This document shows positions 9,463 to 20,594 of a stretch of 64,000 bases of DNA, one piece after another (the first letter of the stretch is position 1; each line of letters starts with the position of its first letter). The DNA comes from Enterobacteriaceae bacterium RIT693. Lineage in GTDB: Bacteria > Pseudomonadota > Gammaproteobacteria > Enterobacterales > Enterobacteriaceae. The stretch is taken from positions 38,558 to 102,557 of the forward strand of contig WJYK01000016.1 in assembly GCA_009668225.1 (NCBI GenBank), written 5' to 3'. A program made the translations under genes and the position numbers. A model generated the notes under the pieces. That model had not been told where the DNA came from. It saw only the letters and a program-made list of their open reading frames with translations, and did not search any database.

Positions 9463-10092
9463 TCAGGTCAAATTACTGCGTCGATAAAGCGCCACGCCCA
9501 CCGCCAGCACGGCGAGCATTCCCGCACAGCTGCGGTTCACCCAGCGCATCACGTTAGCGGAAAACTTACGCATCGCATGGCGGCCACCCCAGGCATAAAT
9601 CGTCATCATAATGCAGTCGATAATTGCGCTGACCAGCGCCAGAATCATGTACTGCATCGCCACCGGCTCCTGCGGGCGGATGAACTGTGGTAAAAAGGCC
9701 GAGAAAAACAGCAGCCCTTTCGGGTTGGATAAACCGACCATCAGCGAACGTAAAAACGCCGTCTTGCCCGTTGCTACCGCCGCCGACGCGCTCACGCTTA
9801 GAGCCTTAGCAGGGGCGCGCCACAGCACGTAAGCCAGATACACCAGATAAAGCGCACCGCCCCACTTCACCACCGCAAACAGCTGCTCGGAAGCCTGCAA
9901 CAACGCGCCCAGTCCACAGCCTACGGCACCAATCAGCAACAGGTCGGCAAGTACCGCACCGAGAAAGCCGTAGCCCGCAATGCGCATCCCGTAAGTCGCC
10001 CCGTTATTGAGCGCCAAAAGCATCGACGGGCCGGGCGTCACCATGACCGCGCTAACGGCGATGACATAAAGAAAAAGCGTGGTGATATCCAT
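9463..10092 (-). CDS. LysE/RhtB-family amino acid exporter
   Basis: The 209-residue membrane protein has the LysE-family signature near its N-terminus (VMVTPGPSMLLALNNGATYGMR) and SLMVGLSNPKGLLFFSAFLPQF in the middle, with about six hydrophobic segments. Members export amino acids such as lysine, threonine or homoserine lactone across the inner membrane; the substrate here cannot be predicted. The ATG at 10092 is preferred over the TTG one codon upstream. It stands between yjgA (convergent) and a GNAT gene on the same strand, with a short GC-rich inverted repeat at 10127–10145 in the gap. Confidence 0.87.
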   Translation of the reverse strand: MDITTLFLYVIAVSAVMVTPGPSMLLALNNGATYGMRIAGYGFLGAVLADLLLIGAVGCGLGALLQASEQLFAVVKWGGALYLVYLAYVLWRAPAKALSVSASAAVATGKTAFLRSLMVGLSNPKGLLFFSAFLPQFIRPQEPVAMQYMILALVSAIIDCIMMTIYAWGGRHAMRKFSANVMRWVNRSCAGMLAVLAVGVALYRRSNLT

Positions 10093-10167
10093 CAATCAAG
10101 TCCTGGTCAAAAAATACGTCAGCGCCCGCCGGTGATTGGCCGGCGAACACATTAAGAAAGTTGTGGT

Positions 10168-10698
10168 TTAAACGCTGCGTTCCATTACGACGCGGCAGAG
10201 ATCGTCAAAAAATCGCTGATACCGCGCCTCGGCGATAGGCTGCGGATAGCTCAGCACGATCAGCTGATGGTCGGGAATGTCCGCATGGTAGGTCGGGTGG
10301 AAATGCGGGTATGCGTTTTCACTGAACCCGAGGCTTTGGTAAAAGCGCAGCCGCTTATGGGCGATTTCCGTGGTCAGCGGATCGATTTCGAGAATGGTTT
10401 GCGGGTAAAGCTGTAAAAACTGGCTAAGCATCCGTTTGCCATAGCCCTGTGCGCGCAGTTGGCCATTGACGGCAAGATGTTCGATATAGGCGTAATCGCC
10501 GAAGCCCCATGCGCCAATCATGCCGACAAACTGCTCGCCGTCAAACCACGCCTGCAGGCTGTAGTTTGGGTTGGCAAGTGCGCTGACTTTTGCGTCGGGC
10601 TGGCGTTTTTCATGCCGGGGAAAGGCGCTTTCATACAGCTCGTCCACGCATTCAAAATACGGGGAGCGGCGGTCGGTAATTCGTTTTATCGTTAGCAT
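10168..10698 (-). CDS. GNAT-family N-acetyltransferase
   Basis: The 176-residue product has the acetyl-CoA-binding GNAT core: IEHLAVNGQLRAQGYGKRML (motif A, R/Q-x-x-G-x-G/A) near residue 80, then LRFYQSLGFSEN (motif B) near residue 118. Its acceptor (small molecule or protein) cannot be inferred. It is transcribed on the same strand as the LysE-type exporter and is followed upstream by the epmA terminator, so it probably has its own promoter. No obvious truncation. Confidence 0.83.
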   Translation of the reverse strand: MLTIKRITDRRSPYFECVDELYESAFPRHEKRQPDAKVSALANPNYSLQAWFDGEQFVGMIGAWGFGDYAYIEHLAVNGQLRAQGYGKRMLSQFLQLYPQTILEIDPLTTEIAHKRLRFYQSLGFSENAYPHFHPTYHADIPDHQLIVLSYPQPIAEARYQRFFDDLCRVVMERSV

Positions 10699-10761
10699 GG
10701 CGCGCAGTTTATCAAATGAACACGCAGAAATAACCTGCGGTGGGCTATGTAAGCATGGGCT

Positions 10762-10788
10762 AAAAAAATGGCCCCAAATGTGGGGCCA
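10762..10788 (-). terminator. Rho-independent terminator of epmA
   Basis: The 8-bp stem TGGCCCCA/TGGGGCCA with a 4-base loop is followed on the minus strand by seven T residues, 14 bp after the epmA stop. Confidence 0.9.
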
Positions 10789-10802
10789 CTCTCCTTCGAG
10801 CG

Positions 10803-11780
10803 TTAAGCCCGATCGACGGGAAAGGCTAAAACCTCGGAGAGGCTTTCCGCCCCCAGCGCCAACATGATCAGGCGGTCAACGCCCAGCGCCACGCCGGAGC
10901 TGTCCGGCATACCCGCTTCCAGCGCCGCCAACAGGTTCACATCTACCGGCTGCTGCGGCAGGCCTCGTGCTGCACGCTTGCGGTTATCCTGCTCAAAACG
11001 CTGCTGCTGTTCGCGCGCGTCGGTCAGTTCGTGGAAGCCGTTCGCCAGCTCAATCCCTTTAAAGTACACCTCAAAGCGCTCCGCCACGCGGTGATCTTCG
11101 GTGCTGATCTGCGCCAGAGACGCCTGGCTTGCCGGGAAGTGATAAACGAAAGTCGGCTTGTCTTTACCAATCTGCGGCTCTACGCCCATGGCGAACAGAA
11201 GCTGCAGCAGCGTATCCCGGTCTTCTTCTTTGTCGGCGATGTTGCTCAGGTCAAGCTTCGCCGCCGCTTCACGCAGCTGGGTTTTGTCGGCAGACAGCGG
11301 GTCAATGTCCAGGTGACGCTGGAATGCCTGCTGATAAGAGAGGCTTTCTGCGGCACCGCACTCCAGTACCTGCTGCAGCAGGTCATCCACCTCATTCATC
11401 AGGCGGTACATGTCGTAGTGCGGACGGTACCACTCGAGCATGGTGAATTCCGGGTTGTGATGACGCCCCATCTCTTCATTACGGAAACTGCGACACAGCT
11501 GGAACACAGGGCCACAGCCCGCCGCCAGCAGGCGCTTCATGTGATATTCCGGGCTGGTCATCAGGTACAGATTCATGCCCTGAGAGTGGCCTGGACCGAC
11601 GAAACGGGTTTCAAACGGCACCAGATGGATGTCGGTTACCGTCGCCTGGCTCATGCAGGGTGTTTCCACCTCCAGAACGCCGCGGTCGGCGAAGAAGCGC
11701 CGAATCTCCGCCATAATGGCGGCGCGTTTTAGCAGGTTGGGGATGGATGCGCTCGGCTGCCAGGTGGCCGTTTCGCTCAT
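10803..11780 (-). CDS. epmA: Elongation factor P–(R)-beta-lysine ligase EpmA
   Basis: EpmA (PoxA/YjeA/GenX) is a paralogue of class II lysyl-tRNA synthetase lacking the anticodon-binding domain. It attaches (R)-beta-lysine to Lys34 of EF-P. The 325-residue product begins [17 protein letters not shown] and shows class II motif 2 ([23 protein letters not shown]) and motif 3 ([15 protein letters not shown]). The upstream in-frame start at 11828 is not used in the family. Its substrate gene efp and the partner epmB lie 8–10 kb away in this window, so the whole pathway is visible. Confidence 0.96.
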   Translation of the reverse strand: MSETATWQPSASIPNLLKRAAIMAEIRRFFADRGVLEVETPCMSQATVTDIHLVPFETRFVGPGHSQGMNLYLMTSPEYHMKRLLAAGCGPVFQLCRSFRNEEMGRHHNPEFTMLEWYRPHYDMYRLMNEVDDLLQQVLECGAAESLSYQQAFQRHLDIDPLSADKTQLREAAAKLDLSNIADKEEDRDTLLQLLFAMGVEPQIGKDKPTFVYHFPASQASLAQISTEDHRVAERFEVYFKGIELANGFHELTDAREQQQRFEQDNRKRAARGLPQQPVDVNLLAALEAGMPDSSGVALGVDRLIMLALGAESLSEVLAFPVDRA

Positions 11781-12010
11781 GAGAAAGTCTCCGTATTTAT
11801 GCAAGGCCGAGAAGTCTACCCGCATCACAGAAAGGAGACAAATTTTGCGCAGAGAATTTTAGTTTCGGCGCTTACTGGCAGGGCCTAAGCAAACTTTTTC
11901 TCGTGCCCCAGCCGCCGTTTTTTTCTTCGCATTACAACATTTCAAAAATTAATTTTGTGACGCAATTCATTAACAGAAGTAATTAATCAGCACACAGATC
12001 GGCAAAAAAA

Positions 12011-12051
12011 TCGAACAAATCAAATTTCCCTAAAATCCCTCCGGTTATACT
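12011..12051 (+). promoter_or_regulatory. frdA promoter with FNR-like site
   Basis: A TATACT -10 box is at 12046–12051. About 34 bp upstream, TCGA at 12011 is followed, five bases on, by TCAAATTT, the same arrangement I recall for the FNR site of the E. coli frd promoter. The position suits an FNR-activated promoter. The surrounding gap from 11781 to 12162 holds no gene. Confidence 0.55.
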
Positions 12052-12162
12052 TCATCTACCTAAAAAGGAGCAGGGATACACCTTTCGCAGCCACCGCCTT
12101 TCTGACGGTGAATACCCTTTGGTCGTATAGCTTTGCGAATTACTACAATCTGGAGGAATGTC

Positions 12163-13953
12163 GTGCAAACCTTTCAAGCCGATCTCGCCATTATAGGCGC
12201 CGGCGGAGCAGGCCTACGAGCAGCCATTGCGGCAGCCCAGGCTAATCCACAGGCAAAAATCGCTCTGATTTCCAAAGTCTACCCAATGCGCAGCCACACG
12301 GTTGCCGCCGAAGGGGGTTCCGCTGCCGTCGCGCAGGATCACGACAGCTTCGACTACCATTTTCACGACACCGTTGCCGGGGGCGACTGGCTGTGTGAGC
12401 AGGATGTGGTCGACTACTTTGTCCACCATTGCCCAACCGAAATGACCCAGCTTGAGCAGTGGGGCTGCCCGTGGAGCCGCCGCCCGGACGGCAGCGTCAA
12501 CGTCAGGCGCTTCGGCGGCATGAAGATCGAACGTACCTGGTTCGCCGCCGATAAAACCGGCTTCCATATGCTCCACACGCTGTTCCAGACCTCCCTTCAG
12601 TTCCCGCAAATTCAACGCTTCGACGAACACTTCGTCCTCGACATTCTGGTCGATGACGGGCAGGCGCGCGGCGTGGTCGCGATGAACATGATGGAAGGCG
12701 AGCTGGTGCAGATCCGCGCCAACGCGGTAGTGATGGCCACCGGCGGTGCCGGACGTGTTTATCGCTACAACACCAACGGCGGCATCGTCACCGGGGACGG
12801 CATGGGCATGGCGCTGAGCCACGGCGTACCGCTTCGCGATATGGAGTTTGTGCAATATCACCCAACCGGGCTGCCGGGCTCCGGCATCCTGATGACCGAA
12901 GGCTGCCGCGGCGAAGGCGGCATTCTGGTAAACAAAAACGGTTATCGCTACCTGCAGGATTACGGCATGGGGCCGGAAACCCCGCTCGGCGAGCCGAAGA
13001 ACAAATACATGGAACTCGGCCCGCGCGATAAAGTGTCTCAGGCCTTCTGGCATGAGTGGCGCAAAGGCAACACCATATCAACCCCGCGCGGTGACGTGGT
13101 TTACCTCGACCTGCGCCACCTGGGCGAGAAAAAGCTGCTTGAGCGCCTGCCGTTTATCTGCGAACTGGCAAAAGCCTATGTCGGCGTCGACCCAATCAAA
13201 GAGCCTATTCCAGTCCGCCCGACCGCGCACTACACCATGGGCGGGATTGAAACCGACACTAAATGCGAAACCCGCATCAAAGGGCTTTACGCAGTAGGTG
13301 AATGTTCTTCCGTGGGCCTGCACGGGGCCAACCGTCTTGGCTCTAACTCGCTGGCGGAACTTGTGGTGTTCGGCCGTCTCGCGGGCGAGCAGGCGATGGC
13401 GCGCGCCGCTCAGGCACAGCCGGCAAACGACGCTGCGCTGAGCGCTCAGGCCGCCGATGTTGAAGGTCGACTGAAGCAGCTGGTCAACCAGGAGGGCAAC
13501 GAAAACTGGTCGAAAATCCGCGACGAGATGGGGCTTTCTATGGAAGAAGGCTGCGGGATTTACCGCACGCCGGAGTTGATGCAAAAGACCGTCGACAAGC
13601 TGGCAGAGCTGCAGGAACGCTTCAAGCGCGTGCGCATTACCGACACCTCCAGCGTTTTCAATACCGACCTGCTGTACACCATCGAACTGGGCCACGGCCT
13701 GAACGTTGCCGAATGTATGGCGCACTCAGCCATCGCGCGTAAAGAGTCACGCGGCGCTCACCAGCGTCTGGATGAAGGCTGTACCGAGCGTGATGACGTC
13801 AACTTCCTTAAGCATACGCTGGCCTTCCGCGATGCCGACGGTACAACCCGTCTTGAGTACAGCGATGTGAAGATCACCACGCTGCCTCCGGCAAAACGCG
13901 TGTACGGCGCAGAAGCGGAAGACGCTGAGAAAAAGGAGAAGGCAAATGGCTGA
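12163..13953 (+). CDS. frdA: Fumarate reductase flavoprotein subunit FrdA
   Basis: FrdA is the catalytic subunit of quinol:fumarate reductase, used as terminal reductase in anaerobic respiration. The 596-residue product begins with a GTG codon behind a GGAGG site; the in-frame ATG at 12133 precedes family sequence. Features are the FAD-binding [12 protein letters not shown] at residue 10, the covalent-flavin His45 in SHTVAAEGG, the [21 protein letters not shown] substrate/active-site region and [20 protein letters not shown]. It is the first gene of frdABCD, overlapping frdB by 8 bp. Confidence 0.98.
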   Translation: MQTFQADLAIIGAGGAGLRAAIAAAQANPQAKIALISKVYPMRSHTVAAEGGSAAVAQDHDSFDYHFHDTVAGGDWLCEQDVVDYFVHHCPTEMTQLEQWGCPWSRRPDGSVNVRRFGGMKIERTWFAADKTGFHMLHTLFQTSLQFPQIQRFDEHFVLDILVDDGQARGVVAMNMMEGELVQIRANAVVMATGGAGRVYRYNTNGGIVTGDGMGMALSHGVPLRDMEFVQYHPTGLPGSGILMTEGCRGEGGILVNKNGYRYLQDYGMGPETPLGEPKNKYMELGPRDKVSQAFWHEWRKGNTISTPRGDVVYLDLRHLGEKKLLERLPFICELAKAYVGVDPIKEPIPVRPTAHYTMGGIETDTKCETRIKGLYAVGECSSVGLHGANRLGSNSLAELVVFGRLAGEQAMARAAQAQPANDAALSAQAADVEGRLKQLVNQEGNENWSKIRDEMGLSMEEGCGIYRTPELMQKTVDKLAELQERFKRVRITDTSSVFNTDLLYTIELGHGLNVAECMAHSAIARKESRGAHQRLDEGCTERDDVNFLKHTLAFRDADGTTRLEYSDVKITTLPPAKRVYGAEAEDAEKKEKANG

Positions 13954-14680
13954 GATGCAAACCCTGAAGATTGAGATTGTGCGCTACAACCCGGAGACGG
14001 ACAGCAAGCCGCATAGCGCAATCTACGAGGTGCCTTTTGACGAACAAACGTCGCTGTTGGACGGGCTGGGTTACATCAAAGATAACCTTGCGCCAGACCT
14101 CAGCTACCGCTGGTCGTGCCGCATGGCGATTTGCGGCTCCTGCGGCATGATGGTCAACAAAGTGCCGAAGCTTGCCTGTAAAACCTTCCTGCGCGAATAC
14201 ACCAACGGCATCAAGGTTGAAGCGCTGGCTAACTTCCCGATTGAGCGCGATTTAGTGGTCGACATGACTCACTTTATCGAAAGCCTGGAGTCGATTAAGC
14301 CTTATATTATCGGCAACTCGCGCACGCCGGACCAGGGGCCGAACACGCAGACGCCCGCACAGATGGCGAAATACCATCAGTTCTCCGGCTGCATCAACTG
14401 CGGGCTGTGCTACGCCGCCTGCCCGCAGTTTGGCCTTAACCCTGAGTTTATCGGTCCGGCAGCTATCACCCTCGCCCACCGCTACAACCTGGACAGCCGT
14501 GACCACGGCAAGAAACAGCGTATGCCGCAGCTTAACGGGCAGAATGGCGTCTGGAGCTGCACCTTTGTCGGCTTCTGCTCCGAAGTCTGCCCAAAACACG
14601 TCGATCCGGCTGCAGCCATCCAGCAGGGCAAAGTCGAAAGTTCGAAAGACTTTTTGATTGCTACCCTGAAACCACGCTAA
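13946..14680 (+). CDS. frdB: Fumarate reductase iron–sulfur subunit FrdB
   Basis: FrdB relays electrons from menaquinol to FrdA through three Fe–S clusters. The 244-residue product carries the [2Fe-2S] cysteines in [12 protein letters not shown] plus a fourth in PKLAC. The [4Fe-4S] and [3Fe-4S] ligands lie in [13 protein letters not shown] and [13 protein letters not shown]. The start overlaps the frdA end by 8 bp and the stop is 10 bp before frdC, consistent with a single operon. Confidence 0.98.
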   Translation: MAEMQTLKIEIVRYNPETDSKPHSAIYEVPFDEQTSLLDGLGYIKDNLAPDLSYRWSCRMAICGSCGMMVNKVPKLACKTFLREYTNGIKVEALANFPIERDLVVDMTHFIESLESIKPYIIGNSRTPDQGPNTQTPAQMAKYHQFSGCINCGLCYAACPQFGLNPEFIGPAAITLAHRYNLDSRDHGKKQRMPQLNGQNGVWSCTFVGFCSEVCPKHVDPAAAIQQGKVESSKDFLIATLKPR

Positions 14681-14690
14681 GGAGTGCACC

Positions 14691-15086
14691 ATGACTACGA
14701 AACGTAAGCCTTATGTCCGCCCCATGGCGCCAACCTGGTGGCGGCAATTGGGCTTCTACCGTTTTTATATGCTGCGTGAAGGCACTTCGGTACCGACCGT
14801 CTGGTTCAGCATTGTGCTGATTTACGGACTTTTTTCGCTGAAACACGGCGTGGAAGGCTGGGCAGGCTTCGTCGGTTTTCTGCAAAACCCGATTGTGATT
14901 ATCCTCAACCTCATCACCCTGGCGGCCGCCGTGCTGCATACCAAAACGTGGTTTGAGCTGGCGCCGAAGGCCGCTAACGTCATCGTGAAGGGCGAAAAAA
15001 TGGGACCTGAGCCGATCATCAAAGGACTGTGGGTTGTCACTGCACTGGTGACTGTCGTCGTGCTGCTTATAGCACTGTTCTGGTAA
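14691..15086 (+). CDS. frdC: Fumarate reductase membrane anchor FrdC
   Basis: FrdC, 131 residues with three hydrophobic segments, anchors FrdAB to the inner membrane and forms the quinone sites with FrdD. It begins [17 protein letters not shown], the conserved N-terminus, and the glutamate in FYMLREGTS corresponds to the conserved quinone-site region. An AAGGAG site precedes the ATG. Confidence 0.97.
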   Translation: MTTKRKPYVRPMAPTWWRQLGFYRFYMLREGTSVPTVWFSIVLIYGLFSLKHGVEGWAGFVGFLQNPIVIILNLITLAAAVLHTKTWFELAPKAANVIVKGEKMGPEPIIKGLWVVTALVTVVVLLIALFW

Positions 15087-15096
15087 GGAGGCTGCC

Positions 15097-15456
15097 GTGA
15101 TCAATCAAAATCCAAAACGCTCCGACGAGCCGGTATTCTGGGGCCTGTTTGGCGCAGGCGGCATGTGGGGTGCGATTTTCGCGCCAGTCATCGTGCTGCT
15201 GGTCGGCATCATGCTGCCGCTTGGCCTGTTCCCGGGCGACGCCCTGAGCTTTGACCGTATCTATGCCTTCGCCCACAGCTGGGTTGGCCGCCTGTTCCTG
15301 CTGCTGATGATTGTGCTGCCATTATGGTGTGGCCTGCACCGTATTCACCATGCGATGCATGACCTGAAAATCCATGTCCCGGCCGGGAAATGGGTATTTT
15401 ACGGGCTTGCCGCCATTCTGACCGTGGTGACAATTATTGGTTTACTGACGCTTTAA
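15097..15456 (+). CDS. frdD: Fumarate reductase membrane anchor FrdD
   Basis: FrdD is the second membrane anchor of fumarate reductase. The 119-residue product starts at a GTG ([24 protein letters not shown]) with GGAGG upstream and has three membrane segments. [19 protein letters not shown] lies between the second and third segments. It closes the operon and is followed by a strong terminator that also faces ampR. Confidence 0.97.
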   Translation: MINQNPKRSDEPVFWGLFGAGGMWGAIFAPVIVLLVGIMLPLGLFPGDALSFDRIYAFAHSWVGRLFLLLMIVLPLWCGLHRIHHAMHDLKIHVPAGKWVFYGLAAILTVVTIIGLLTL

Positions 15457-15475
15457 CCGCTTCTTAGCGTGCAAT

Positions 15476-15503
15476 AAGGCCTGCCACTGTGCAGGCCTTT
15501 TTA
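15476..15503. terminator. Bidirectional terminator between frdD and ampR
   Basis: The 9-bp stem AAGGCCTGC/GCAGGCCTT with loop CACTGT is followed by TTTTTA on the plus strand. ampR ends at 15501, so the same hairpin can stop ampR transcription. Confidence 0.88.
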
Positions 15504-16376
15504 GTTTCTACATTGCCCGGTGATCCATGCGGAGAAATCCAGCATCGCAGGTGTTTCCGGACGAGATTGCAACCGCGTTAACCAATAGCTCCCCAGGGTG
15601 ATTTCAGCGTCAAAGGGGCGCACAATCCGCTCGCTGTTCAACAAGTGGGTAAACATATTCACCGGAGCAATTGCAACCCCCACGCCTGCCTGCGCAGCTT
15701 CCAGCATCGTTATGGAGGAATCAAACACCATCACCAGATGCGTCGGCGAAGGCGTTGGCCCCTCCGCGGCCTGTAACCATGCAGACCACTCGTCACGCCG
15801 GTAAGAGCGCAGCAAAGTAAACTTCAATATGTCAGCAGGATTTTGCAGTTCAGCCGCCAGCGCAGGTGAACAAAGTGGAGTAAGCGGCGCATCACACAAA
15901 AAGGTAGCCTCAGTACCGTGCCAGGCCCCGCTGCCAAATCGCACGGTGTAATCCAGCCCTTCTGCCGCCGGATCAACCCGATTATTGTGGGTTGAAAGCT
16001 GCAGGTCGATGTGCGGATAACACCGCTGAAAATGCGCCAGTCTTGGCAGCAGAAAACCGGTGGCAAACGTTCCTACAACGCCAAGCTTAAGTTTTTCTCT
16101 CGCCTGCATCCCCGAAAAACGGTCAAGCATGCCCGCAATACGGTCAAACGAATCATTTAGTACAGGTAACAGGTTTTCACCTTCCGTGGTGAGCATCAGG
16201 CCGCGGGAAACGCGAACAAATAGCTGACAGTGCAGATGTTCTTCCAGCGCTTTTACCTGCTGGCTGATGGCGGAATGCGTGACATTCAGTTCAATAGCGG
16301 CATGCGTAAAGCTAAGGTGCCTGGCGGCGGCCTCAAAAGCACGCAGGGAGTTGAGCGGGATATAGCTGCGGGTCAT
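15501..16376 (-). CDS. ampR: LysR-family regulator AmpR of the AmpC beta-lactamase
   Basis: AmpR senses cell-wall muropeptides and switches ampC between repression (UDP-MurNAc-pentapeptide bound) and activation (anhydro-muropeptides bound). The 291-residue product begins MTRSYIPLNSLRAFEAAARH, with the LysR winged helix (LSFTHAAIELNVTHSAISQQVKALE) in the first 60 residues and a LysR effector domain after it. Divergent placement directly in front of ampC is the defining context and implies inducible beta-lactamase expression. No truncation is seen. Confidence 0.95.
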   Translation of the reverse strand: MTRSYIPLNSLRAFEAAARHLSFTHAAIELNVTHSAISQQVKALEEHLHCQLFVRVSRGLMLTTEGENLLPVLNDSFDRIAGMLDRFSGMQAREKLKLGVVGTFATGFLLPRLAHFQRCYPHIDLQLSTHNNRVDPAAEGLDYTVRFGSGAWHGTEATFLCDAPLTPLCSPALAAELQNPADILKFTLLRSYRRDEWSAWLQAAEGPTPSPTHLVMVFDSSITMLEAAQAGVGVAIAPVNMFTHLLNSERIVRPFDAEITLGSYWLTRLQSRPETPAMLDFSAWITGQCRN

Positions 16377-17658
<1,282 letters not shown>

Positions 17659-17666
17659 CCCGCTGT

Positions 17667-17686
17667 GGCCTGTTTAATCACAGGCC
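17667..17686 (+). terminator. Probable ampC terminator
   Basis: The 7-bp stem GGCCTGT/ACAGGCC with a 6-base loop lies 8 bp after the ampC stop; the downstream T-tract is interrupted (CTATTATTT), so termination may be moderate. Confidence 0.65.
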
Positions 17687-17764
17687 CTATTATTTCCGGC
17701 TCCGCTCACACTTTTTTGCCAGCCGCCATCTACACTTAGCTAAAACCCCTGCAAGGAATCTGCT

Positions 17765-18298
17765 ATGCGCATTTGGCCCGCTGTCACCGCGCTTGCGGTT
17801 GCATTATTCGTTGTCTCCTGTAGCGCCCCAACCCCGCCTCCCAGCGTCACGGTGGTCAAAAACTTCGATGCTAAACGCTTTATCGGCACCTGGTATGAAA
17901 TCGCCCGACTGGATCATAGTTTTGAAAGCGGTCTGAATCAGGTGACGGCCACCTACAGCTTTATGGATGACGGCGGGCTACGCGTGATAAATCGAGGTTT
18001 TAACCCGGACAGACAGATGTGGCAGCAGGTTGAAGGGAAGGCTTACTTTACCGGAGATCCGAGCGTAGCCGCGCTGAAAGTTTCGTTCTTTGGCCCATTC
18101 TACGGCGGCTATAACGTCATTGCACTGGATACAGACTATCGCCATGCGCTGGTGTGCGGGCCGGATCTCAACTACCTGTGGATCCTTTCCCGCACACCAA
18201 CCATCAGCAACGACCTCAGGCAACAGCTGCTGGCAACCGCCACACGCCAGGGCTTTGCCGTGGATAAATTGATTTGGGTGAAACAACCGGGCAGTTAA
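17765..18298 (+). CDS. blc: Outer membrane lipocalin Blc
   Basis: Blc is an outer-membrane lipoprotein of the lipocalin family that binds lysophospholipids and fatty acids. The 177-residue precursor has a signal peptide with lipobox VVSC; the cysteine is about residue 19. The lipocalin signature is [16 protein letters not shown]. It is co-directional with ampC and its end overlaps the sugE end by 4 bp, the normal order ampC–blc–sugE. Confidence 0.95.
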   Translation: MRIWPAVTALAVALFVVSCSAPTPPPSVTVVKNFDAKRFIGTWYEIARLDHSFESGLNQVTATYSFMDDGGLRVINRGFNPDRQMWQQVEGKAYFTGDPSVAALKVSFFGPFYGGYNVIALDTDYRHALVCGPDLNYLWILSRTPTISNDLRQQLLATATRQGFAVDKLIWVKQPGS

Positions 18299-18612
18299 TG
18301 CGTGGAAAGTTTCAGGCCGATAATCCCAACCACAATCAGAGCCAGGCTAGCCAGACGCATCGGGTTAGCCGACTCTCCTAGCAGTAAAATACCGATAATT
18401 GCGGCGCCAACGGCGCCAATTCCTGTCCACACGGCGTAGGCCGTACCGGTCGGCAGGGTTTTCATTGCCCAGGAGAGCAATGCCATACTGACAACCATCG
18501 CAATAATCGTGATAACGCTTGGCCACAGGCGACTAAAACCGTGGGTATACTTAAGTCCTACCGCCCAAACCACTTCCAGTAATCCGGCAATAAACAGAAC
18601 AATCCAGGCCAT
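18295..18612 (-). CDS. sugE: Guanidinium exporter Gdx (SugE)
   Basis: SugE/Gdx is a small multidrug resistance family protein that exports guanidinium in exchange for protons. The 105-residue product has four membrane segments, the essential glutamate in [17 protein letters not shown] near residue 13, and the [18 protein letters not shown] segment typical of SMR proteins. Guanidine specificity is supported by the guanidine-II riboswitch immediately upstream. It is convergent with blc. Confidence 0.95.
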   Translation of the reverse strand: MAWIVLFIAGLLEVVWAVGLKYTHGFSRLWPSVITIIAMVVSMALLSWAMKTLPTGTAYAVWTGIGAVGAAIIGILLLGESANPMRLASLALIVVGIIGLKLSTH

Positions 18613-18631
18613 AACAGCTCCAGTGAAAAAT

Positions 18632-18672
18632 GGGGCCGTCCCCGTTGAGAGATGCGCTTGCGGGTCGTCCCG
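18632..18672 (-). promoter_or_regulatory. Guanidine-II (mini-ykkC) riboswitch in the sugE leader
   Basis: On the minus strand two small hairpins, CGGGACGACCCG (18672–18661) and GGGGACGGCCCC (18643–18632), each display an ACGR tetraloop on a GC stem, separated by 17 bases. This is the two-hairpin mini-ykkC architecture in which each loop binds one guanidinium. The second hairpin lies about 20 bases before the sugE start codon, so translation control through access to the GGAG site is likely. Confidence 0.93.
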
Positions 18673-18901
18673 TAAGGCTTAGGTGAGAAAAGCATTTTAG
18701 CACCCGGCAGACACCATGGAAATCTGTTCGCAAATGCCGCTGAGTGAAATAATCGTTTCATCCCACAGGCCTTGCTAAGCCTGGAATTGACAGCGAATTC
18801 GCGCGTATTTCCCTGATTCATTTTGCCACATTTATTCATATGATAAAACGTGGTTTGCCAGCCTGCAAACGCCGCAGTAATGATTAACGTGAAACGTGAA
18901 A

Positions 18902-19510
18902 ATGTATAGAATATTATTGGTTGATAGGTGTTACTTCAGCCGTCAGGGACTGACGCACTTGCTCAATCAGAAAAATAATCTGGCTACGGCAGTGAGTATT
19001 TCAGAGACAGATAATTTACTTCTCGCCCGGGAAAAAATTATAAAATGGCAACCTAATATGGTGATTGCCGACTTCAATAGTTTCTCAACCGCATTGCATA
19101 ATATCCAACAACTTTCGACTATCTATTCAGCCTGTGGCGACACGACGCGTTTACTGCTGCTACAAAGCGGGCAGCACCCGATGATTGCCGAATATTGTGC
19201 CACTCAGGGCAGCAACGACATTTGCGATAAGTCGCTATCATTACCTGCATTAACCACGATAATTCAGCAGACTATTGCAGCCCGACCGCCATTTCGCGAA
19301 GTGAAGCGCCATATTACTCCGCTACTGACGTTACGCGAAGAGCGAATATTAAAACTGTGGAAGGAAGAGGCGAATAATGAATATATCGCTCGGGTAATGG
19401 ATATAAGCGTAAAGACGGTGTATACCTACAAACGAAATATTCGTTTAAAACTGGGTGCAGATAATAGACTGGCGCTATTTCTGAATATCCCTGAGGCTGT
19501 TTTAGAATAG
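18902..19510 (+). CDS. LuxR-type helix-turn-helix regulator
   Basis: The product of about 202 residues ends in a LuxR/GerE helix-turn-helix (LLTLREERILKLWKEEANNEYIARVMDISVKTVYTYKRNIRLKLGA). Its N-terminus (YRILLVDRCYFSRQGLTHLLNQ) resembles a response-regulator fold without a clear phospho-acceptor pocket, as in RcsA/BglJ-type regulators. The ATG at 18902 is preferred; a GTG two codons upstream is in frame. The gene is more AT-rich than its neighbours and lies between sugE and ecnB, where E. coli has none. Its targets are unknown. Confidence 0.75.
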   Translation: MYRILLVDRCYFSRQGLTHLLNQKNNLATAVSISETDNLLLAREKIIKWQPNMVIADFNSFSTALHNIQQLSTIYSACGDTTRLLLLQSGQHPMIAEYCATQGSNDICDKSLSLPALTTIIQQTIAARPPFREVKRHITPLLTLREERILKLWKEEANNEYIARVMDISVKTVYTYKRNIRLKLGADNRLALFLNIPEAVLE

Positions 19511-19541
19511 CGGCACGGTTATATTACCGTACCGCAAATCA

Positions 19542-19688
19542 TTATTGCTGAGCTTTTGTTGCCGCACCAGAAATAGCATGGCCGCCGCTTTGGATATCCT
19601 CACCTACACCGCGCGTGGTGTTGCAGGCGGTCAACAAGGATGAAAGAACGACGAGAGAGAAAAACGCAGCAAGGGTTTTCTTAATCAT
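19542..19688 (-). CDS. ecnB: Entericidin B lipoprotein EcnB
   Basis: This 48-residue lipoprotein is the bacteriolytic member of the entericidin pair, known in E. coli to be induced by sigma-S in stationary phase. The sequence starts [20 protein letters not shown] and has the lipobox LTAC followed by [26 protein letters not shown], matching EcnB. It lies between the LuxR-type gene and ecnA, both small genes on the minus strand. Confidence 0.93.
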   Translation of the reverse strand: MIKKTLAAFFSLVVLSSLLTACNTTRGVGEDIQSGGHAISGAATKAQQ

Positions 19689-19789
19689 GAGCTTTTCCTT
19701 TTAGCAATGTTGTTTGTGTATAGCTCGTTAAGCATAGACAAAAAACGGCGCGATGAAGGAAAAGTGGAGCGTTTTCGGAACAGAGGAAA

Positions 19790-19924
19790 TTATTTATTGG
19801 CCGCGCGCTCGATAGCGCCGCCGAGATGCTGCAGGTCTTCACCAAAGCCACGCGTCGTATGGCAGCCAGACAGCGCAGCGGCCAGCAGCGAGATAAAGAG
19901 AATTTGTTTCAGTAAACGGTTCAT
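19790..19924 (-). CDS. ecnA: Entericidin A lipoprotein EcnA
   Basis: This 44-residue lipoprotein is described in E. coli as the antidote partner of EcnB. It starts MNRLLKQILFISLLAAAL, has the lipobox LSGC and continues HTTRGFGEDLQHLGGAIERAANK. The TTRG(F/V)GED motif is shared with EcnB. About 100 bp separate it from ecnB, and it lies downstream of efp on the same strand. Confidence 0.92.
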   Translation of the reverse strand: MNRLLKQILFISLLAAALSGCHTTRGFGEDLQHLGGAIERAANK

Positions 19925-19945
19925 CTTCCCTGCCTTATTAAAGCG

Positions 19946-19968
19946 GCGGCGCAGGCGTCTGGCGCCGC
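19946..19968 (-). terminator. Probable efp terminator
   Basis: The 7-bp GC stem GCGGCGC/GCGCCGC, about 20 bp after the efp stop, is followed on the minus strand by CTTTAAT. Confidence 0.6.
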
Positions 19969-19986
19969 GCCGCGAACCTTCGCGAA

Positions 19987-20553
19987 TTACTTCACGCGAG
20001 AAACGTATTCACCAGAACGGGTGTCAACTTTGATGACTTCGCCGATCTGTACGAACAACGGAACTTTAACCACAGCGCCGGTGCTCAGGGTGGCAGGTTT
20101 GCCGCCGGTACCGGCGGTATCGCCTTTCAGGCCAGGATCGGTTTCAATGATTTCCAGCTCAACGAAGTTTGGTGGCGTCACGGAAATGGGCTGGCCGTTC
20201 CACAGGGTCACGATGCACTCAGCCTGGTCCAGCAGCCATTTAGCGTTTTCGCCAACGGCTTTTTCGTCCGCAGCCAGCTGCTCGAAGGTCTGGTTGTTCA
20301 TGAAGTGGTAGAACTCACCGTCGTTGTACAGGTAAGTCAGGTTCATATCGACAACGTCAGCGCCTTCTGCAGAGTCGGTAGACTTGAAGGTTTTCTCTAC
20401 GCGGGTACCGGTCAGCAGACGACGCAGCTTAACGCGCGCGAATGCCTGGCCTTTGCCCGGTTTTACGAACTCGCTGGCTTCAACCGCGTACGGTTCGCCA
20501 TCCATCATGATTTTAAGACCGGCACGGAAATCGTTGCTAGAATAAGTCGCCAT
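19987..20553 (-). CDS. efp: Elongation factor P
   Basis: EF-P binds between the P and E sites of the ribosome and relieves stalling at polyproline stretches. The 188-residue product begins [20 protein letters not shown], and the modified residue Lys34 is present in the loop [12 protein letters not shown]. EpmA and EpmB, which add (R)-beta-lysine to that lysine, are both encoded in this window. The start at 20553 is the family start; a longer frame from 20601 overlaps the epmB leader. efp is divergent from epmB with a gap of only about 40 bp. Confidence 0.98.
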   Translation of the reverse strand: MATYSSNDFRAGLKIMMDGEPYAVEASEFVKPGKGQAFARVKLRRLLTGTRVEKTFKSTDSAEGADVVDMNLTYLYNDGEFYHFMNNQTFEQLAADEKAVGENAKWLLDQAECIVTLWNGQPISVTPPNFVELEIIETDPGLKGDTAGTGGKPATLSTGAVVKVPLFVQIGEVIKVDTRSGEYVSRVK

Positions 20554-20594
20554 AAGGCCCTCTGAATTTGTTAACTGGTAGCTTAGCCAAAAAA

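Noticed and set aside
12214..13053. 279-codon minus-strand frame opposite frdA
   Set aside because: Shadow of a strongly conserved gene; no domain and no ribosome binding site.
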